Shown piece by piece: positions 31,253 through 32,511 of a DNA stretch of 32,511 nt. Source of the stretch: Acetobacteraceae bacterium (lineage in GTDB: Bacteria > Pseudomonadota > Alphaproteobacteria > Acetobacterales > Acetobacteraceae); assembly GCA_025352375.1 (NCBI GenBank), contig JANXTL010000115.1:1-32511 (forward strand). The letters run 5' to 3'. The notes below the pieces were generated by a model. It made no database searches and had not been told where the DNA came from. It saw only the letters and a program-made list of their open reading frames with translations. Numbering within the stretch: position 1 is the stretch's first letter; each line of letters opens with the position of its first letter. A program made the position numbers and the translations under genes.

Positions 31253-32511
31253 ATGACGCCTACAACCACGCCGGGTCTGCTGCACCGCGACCGCACCATA
31301 GCTGGACCTGGATTCAGCCGCTGGATGGTACCCCCGGCGGCGCTATGCGTGCATTTGTGCATCGGCCAAGCCTACGCGATCAGCGTGTTTAACCTGCCGA
31401 TGACCAGGCTGATCGGCATCTCAGCCGCCGCACCCACCGACTGGAAACTAACCGAGATCGGATGGATTTTCAGCATCGCGATCGTGTTCCTCGGCCTGTC
31501 GGCCGCGATCATGGGGCGCTGGGTGGAAGACGGCGGGCCGCGACGGGCGATGTTTACCGCGGCGTTGCTGTGGGCCAGCGGATTCCTGATTTCGGCTGTG
31601 GGCGTGAACATCCACAACATCTGGCTGATTTACCTCGGCTATGGGGTACTGGGCGGCTGCGGGCTAGGGATCGGCTACATTTCGCCGGTTTCGACGTTGA
31701 TCAAATGGTTTCCGGACCGACCCGGCATGGCCACGGGCATGGCCATCATGGGGTTCGGGGGCGGGGCTTTCATCGCTTCGCCGCTCTCGGTTTGGCTGAT
31801 GGGGCAATTCACCACCGCCACGCATGTCGGGGTGATGGAAACGTTCGTGATCCTCGGCGTCGTCTATTTCTGCTTCATGATGGTCGGCTCCGCCATCGTC
31901 CGCCTGCCACCGCCCGGCTGGGCGCCGGAGGGTTACGTCCCGCCGTCTGAATCCAGGTCGATGATCACCGCGCACAACGTCTACGTGTATGAGGCACTGA
32001 AAACCCCGCAGTTCTGGATGATCTGGATCGTTCTCTGCATGAACGTATCCGCCGGCATCGGCGTTCTCGGGCAGGCGTCCGCCATGAGTCAGGAGATGTT
32101 CCCCGGCAAGGTGACCGCTGTCGCGGCGGCCGGTTTCGTCGGGCTGCTCAGTCTGTTCAACATGGGCGGGCGGTTCTTCTGGGCTTCGATCTCCGACTAC
32201 ATCGGGCGCAAGAACACCTATATGGTGTTCTTCACGCTGGGGTTCATCCTATACGCGACGGTGCCGAGTATCGGGCAGGCCGGAAGCCTTAGTCTGTTCG
32301 TGCTGTGCTTCTGCGTGATCCTGAGCATGTATGGCGGCGGTTTCGCCACCGTCCCGGCCTATCTGAGGGACATGTTCGGCACCCGTTACGTCGGTGCCAT
32401 CCACGGCATGTCGCTGACCGCGTGGTCGACGGCGGGCATCCTCGGGCCGGTGTTGGTGAATTACATCCGCCAATACAACTTGGATCACGGCGTAGCCTCT
32501 CGCGCTGCCTA
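31253..32511 (+). CDS. OFA-family MFS transporter, partial at right edge
   Basis: 419 codons of an open frame that runs off the window. The protein is a multi-pass membrane transporter of the major facilitator superfamily, most like the oxalate/formate antiporter (OFA) branch. Seen are WMVPPAALCVHLCIGQAYAI at the N-terminus, GIGYISPVSTLIKWFPDRPG in the first half, and GRFFWASISDYIGRKNTY before the second. The ATG at 31253 follows GAGGG. OFA proteins exchange small carboxylates. It is divergent from the SDR/PLP pair across 132 bases and could take up their substrate. The C-terminal helices are outside the window. Confidence 0.88.
   Translation, partial: MTPTTTPGLLHRDRTIAGPGFSRWMVPPAALCVHLCIGQAYAISVFNLPMTRLIGISAAAPTDWKLTEIGWIFSIAIVFLGLSAAIMGRWVEDGGPRRAMFTAALLWASGFLISAVGVNIHNIWLIYLGYGVLGGCGLGIGYISPVSTLIKWFPDRPGMATGMAIMGFGGGAFIASPLSVWLMGQFTTATHVGVMETFVILGVVYFCFMMVGSAIVRLPPPGWAPEGYVPPSESRSMITAHNVYVYEALKTPQFWMIWIVLCMNVSAGIGVLGQASAMSQEMFPGKVTAVAAAGFVGLLSLFNMGGRFFWASISDYIGRKNTYMVFFTLGFILYATVPSIGQAGSLSLFVLCFCVILSMYGGGFATVPAYLRDMFGTRYVGAIHGMSLTAWSTAGILGPVLVNYIRQYNLDHGVASRAA

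Overview
The window is high-GC DNA from an alphaproteobacterium, most likely Rhodospirillales/Acetobacteraceae-like. This is an inference from codon usage, the Hint-domain protein, the Bug-type (TctC) binding protein, the OFA-type MFS transporter and the many SDR oxidoreductases. No rRNA, tRNA, CRISPR array, phage gene or transposase was seen. It looks like a compact chromosomal segment rich in small-molecule metabolism, with a few decayed or repeat-associated spots.

Layout. 1-1700: a VapB-type antitoxin whose PIN toxin partner is cut off after about 26 codons by a palindromic repeat, then an atypical SDR followed by a second copy of the same composite repeat and a strong hairpin. 1686-4882 (minus): a three-gene operon of two D-2-hydroxyacid dehydrogenases and a GrdB/PrdB-family protein that reads through an in-frame TGA. 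A stem-loop immediately follows that TGA, so the gene is best read as a selenoprotein. 4925-10416: an OmpR-type response regulator divergent from a 1533-residue hybrid histidine kinase (PAS/GAF arrays, HisKA, HATPase, REC, HPt). 10413-11810 (minus): soluble transhydrogenase. 11906-16028 (plus): a copper/cytochrome-oxidase-assembly cluster (DUF2946-like protein, outer-membrane barrel, CopC, CopD fused to cytochrome c, SCO). 16039-17223 (minus): glycine-zipper lipoprotein and a hypothetical protein.

17367-21460: SDR, stand-alone 2-oxoacid-dehydrogenase acyltransferase domain, SDR, double carboxymuconolactone-decarboxylase (CMD) protein, and a Bug-type binding protein translationally coupled to secF. 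21457-24005 (minus): secD-secF without an adjacent yajC. 24150-26273 (minus): metalloprotease-like protein with a C-terminal Hint domain. 26404-28521: SDR divergent from a CMD protein and a 3-hydroxyisobutyrate-dehydrogenase-family enzyme. 28522-28870: intergenic region with a large inverted repeat, followed by a GxxExxY protein. 29235-31120 (minus): SDR plus a class-V aminotransferase-fold enzyme. From 31253 to the right edge: an OFA-family MFS transporter, cut by the window end.

Genes are tightly packed. Many neighbours overlap by a few bases, both in operons (ATGA/GTGA/TGATG) and at convergent ends. The most notable item is the predicted selenoprotein operon. The decayed VapBC locus with its composite repeat, the CopD-cytochrome c fusion, the protease-Hint protein and the 22-bp tandem repeat between the two-component genes also deserve attention.
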